Shown here: piece after piece, positions 63,009 through 64,000 of the stretch | Layout: each line of letters opens with the position of its first letter | Position numbering within the stretch: the stretch's first letter is position 1 | Made by a program: the position numbers and the translations under genes | NCBI RefSeq assembly: GCF_010015475.1 | Contig: NZ_SSNI01000010.1 | Coordinates: 121,866-185,865, forward strand | DNA length: 64,000 nucleotides | DNA from: Pontibacter pamirensis | GTDB lineage: Bacteria > Bacteroidota > Bacteroidia > Cytophagales > Hymenobacteraceae | Direction: 5' to 3' | Notes under the pieces: model-generated | Databases searched by the model: none | What the model was told of the DNA's origin: nothing | What the model saw: only the letters and a program-made list of their open reading frames with translations

Positions 63009-63155
63009 TTGCAAACAAACCTTTGCAGACAATGCGCAGGAGTAAGAGTTAAATTCAGCTTCGAAAAACTGCCGAAAGAGGTACAGCCACGTTGGGAAGA
63101 AACAGGAATATTAGCATCCATAGACAACTTCCTCTACTGTCCCAGTTGCGAATAG
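63009..63155 (+). other. Small possible gene remnant with two CxxC motifs
   Basis: About 48 codons from a TTG after an in-frame stop. It contains CRQC near the start and CPSC just before the stop, separated by a charged, protein-like stretch (EKLPKEVQPRWEETG). The two CxxC pairs suggest a zinc ribbon, but the lack of an ATG makes a decayed fragment more likely. Confidence 0.25.
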
Positions 63156-63316
63156 TACTCCGCACTACTCATGACAGAAGAGATCTAAGCAGAAGAAACG
63201 GGTAACATCAATTTTTTTATTTCTGAAAACTGCAGAAAAAGTTAATTTACTATAGCAGCATTTCAAGAATTGTATAATGTTCATACTTTACTATATTAGA
63301 GTTTGAACTTAATTTT

Positions 63317-64000
63317 ATGATAAAAGATATTTTCGATTCACTCAGGGATAATATATCTCAAAAAACGAGTAATCCTTTATTGGCAACTATACTGATAGTA
63401 TGGACTTTTAAAAATTGGAGGTTGCTTTATGGCTTATTCTATTTTGATGAGGATACCAAACTAGAAGAAAGGATAGCTTATATAGAAATCTACTATTCCG
63501 AAGTAAATTTCTATGAGAATTTGTTTTTCTCAATACTATATGCTTTCTGTGTTCTAATTATAACTTATGTTTTACTTAGCGCTTCGAGATATATTGTAAA
63601 CTTTTATGATAAGATAATTATACCGCGTGTTTATAGATTAACAGACAAAACAAGTGTTGTGCTAAAAAGCGATTACATTGAACTTCTTAGGATGAATGAG
63701 GAAATAGATAATAAGTATTCAACTGAGAGAGATTCAAAAAATAGAGTAAAAGCTGAGTTAGAAGTTATGGAATCGAACTATACTGAATTAGTACTTAAAA
63801 AAGATTCTGCTTTAAATTCTGTTAATGAGCTAAAGCTACGGAACCAGACTTTAGAAGAAATAGAACAGATAAGTAAGAGCATGTTTAAATTTAGAGGATT
63901 AGCAAAAAAGAGCGAGTCAGTGCGTAAGCAATGGGTAACCAAACTCAAAAGCTTATGCAATCTCAATACAAGAGACTCACTGACTCGCAATGGGACATTG
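63317..64000 (+). CDS. Membrane protein with coiled coil, 3' end cut by window edge
   Basis: From the ATG at 63317 the frame stays open for 228 codons to the window end. Residues about 20-40 (PLLATILIVWTFKNWRLLYG) and 66-90 (NLFFSILYAFCVLIITYVLL) are two likely membrane segments. Residues about 118-190 are charged and helical, probably a coiled coil. A basic tail follows. No family is recognised. The gene is markedly more AT-rich than the pectin genes, and its short AT-rich codons suggest a recently acquired gene of unknown role. Confidence 0.75.
   Translation, partial: MIKDIFDSLRDNISQKTSNPLLATILIVWTFKNWRLLYGLFYFDEDTKLEERIAYIEIYYSEVNFYENLFFSILYAFCVLIITYVLLSASRYIVNFYDKIIIPRVYRLTDKTSVVLKSDYIELLRMNEEIDNKYSTERDSKNRVKAELEVMESNYTELVLKKDSALNSVNELKLRNQTLEEIEQISKSMFKFRGLAKKSESVRKQWVTKLKSLCNLNTRDSLTRNGTL

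Larger units (their letters stand above)
62685..63316. other. Intergenic region with promoter, hairpin and a small Cys-rich frame
   Basis: 632 bp. It contains the sulfatase promoter, the hairpin at 62978 and a small possible coding remnant at 63009-63155. The last 150 bp is AT-rich and probably carries the promoter of the membrane protein gene at the edge. Confidence 0.5.

Noticed and set aside
62836..63018. 60-codon minus-strand frame upstream of the sulfatase
   Set aside because: It covers the terminator-like hairpin and has no family resemblance.
1..64000. CRISPR arrays, tRNA or rRNA genes, transposases
   Set aside because: I looked for regularly spaced direct repeats, tRNA-like arms and DDE-type proteins and saw none.

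Overview
The window looks like a chromosomal segment of a glycan-degrading member of the Bacteroidota. It resembles the Cytophagales (a Hymenobacteraceae or Pontibacter type), but that rank is inferred from gene style, not from a marker gene. The evidence is two SusC/SusD outer-membrane pairs, many lipoprotein or Tat-exported sugar enzymes, extracytoplasmic c-type cytochrome proteins with beta-propellers and HEAT repeats, and promoter -7 boxes close to the Bacteroidota TAnnTTTG form. No RNA gene, CRISPR array, phage or transposase was found, and no transcription factor is encoded in the window.

Layout. 0-20 kb: a truncated HEAT/cytochrome c protein, an FGE-like lipid-side protein followed by a Tat-exported Gfo/Idh/MocA oxidoreductase, ApbE, then a leftward block holding two Tat-exported TIM-barrel proteins, a 1039-residue propeller/HEAT/cytochrome c lipoprotein, a VCBS/ASPIC lipoprotein and a SusD-SusC pair. 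21-28.5 kb: a GH78 rhamnosidase and a GC-rich two-gene unit (propeller-cytochrome c plus DUF1080/PA14 protein). 30-37.4 kb: a rightward SusC-SusD-GMC oxidoreductase-gluconate dehydrogenase subunit 3 unit. 38-63 kb: a dense pectin cluster containing GH43, three GH105, DUF4861, two CE12 esterases, PL11, PL22, a sialate O-acetylesterase-like enzyme, GH28, an unassigned six-hairpin-like lipoprotein, GH106, L-rhamnose mutarotase and a sulfatase. The right edge carries an AT-rich membrane protein gene that runs off the window.

How the genes fit together. The 38-63 kb cluster plus GH78 covers most steps for rhamnogalacturonan-I backbone: deacetylation (CE12), endo cleavage (PL11, GH28), removal of unsaturated uronate ends (GH105), rhamnose release (GH78, GH106), oligogalacturonate lysis (PL22) and rhamnose anomer conversion (RhaM). 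The rest looks like an extracytoplasmic sugar-oxidation toolkit (GMC with Tat small subunit, Gfo/Idh/MocA, DUF1080, TIM-barrel proteins, heme c proteins), which fits the known 3-keto-glycoside cleavage chemistry by family, although substrate is not visible.

The two most striking observations are non-coding. First, seven transcription units, all for pectin enzymes, have the same 45-bp promoter layout: two CAGGATAG-like boxes 10 bp apart, then exactly 19 bp, then a TAnnTT-type -7 box, always in the orientation of the gene. Second, a family of about 220-bp structured intergenic repeats (four clear copies and one remnant) keeps GNRA-capped hairpins and a closing stem while the internal sequence changes, with compensating arms.
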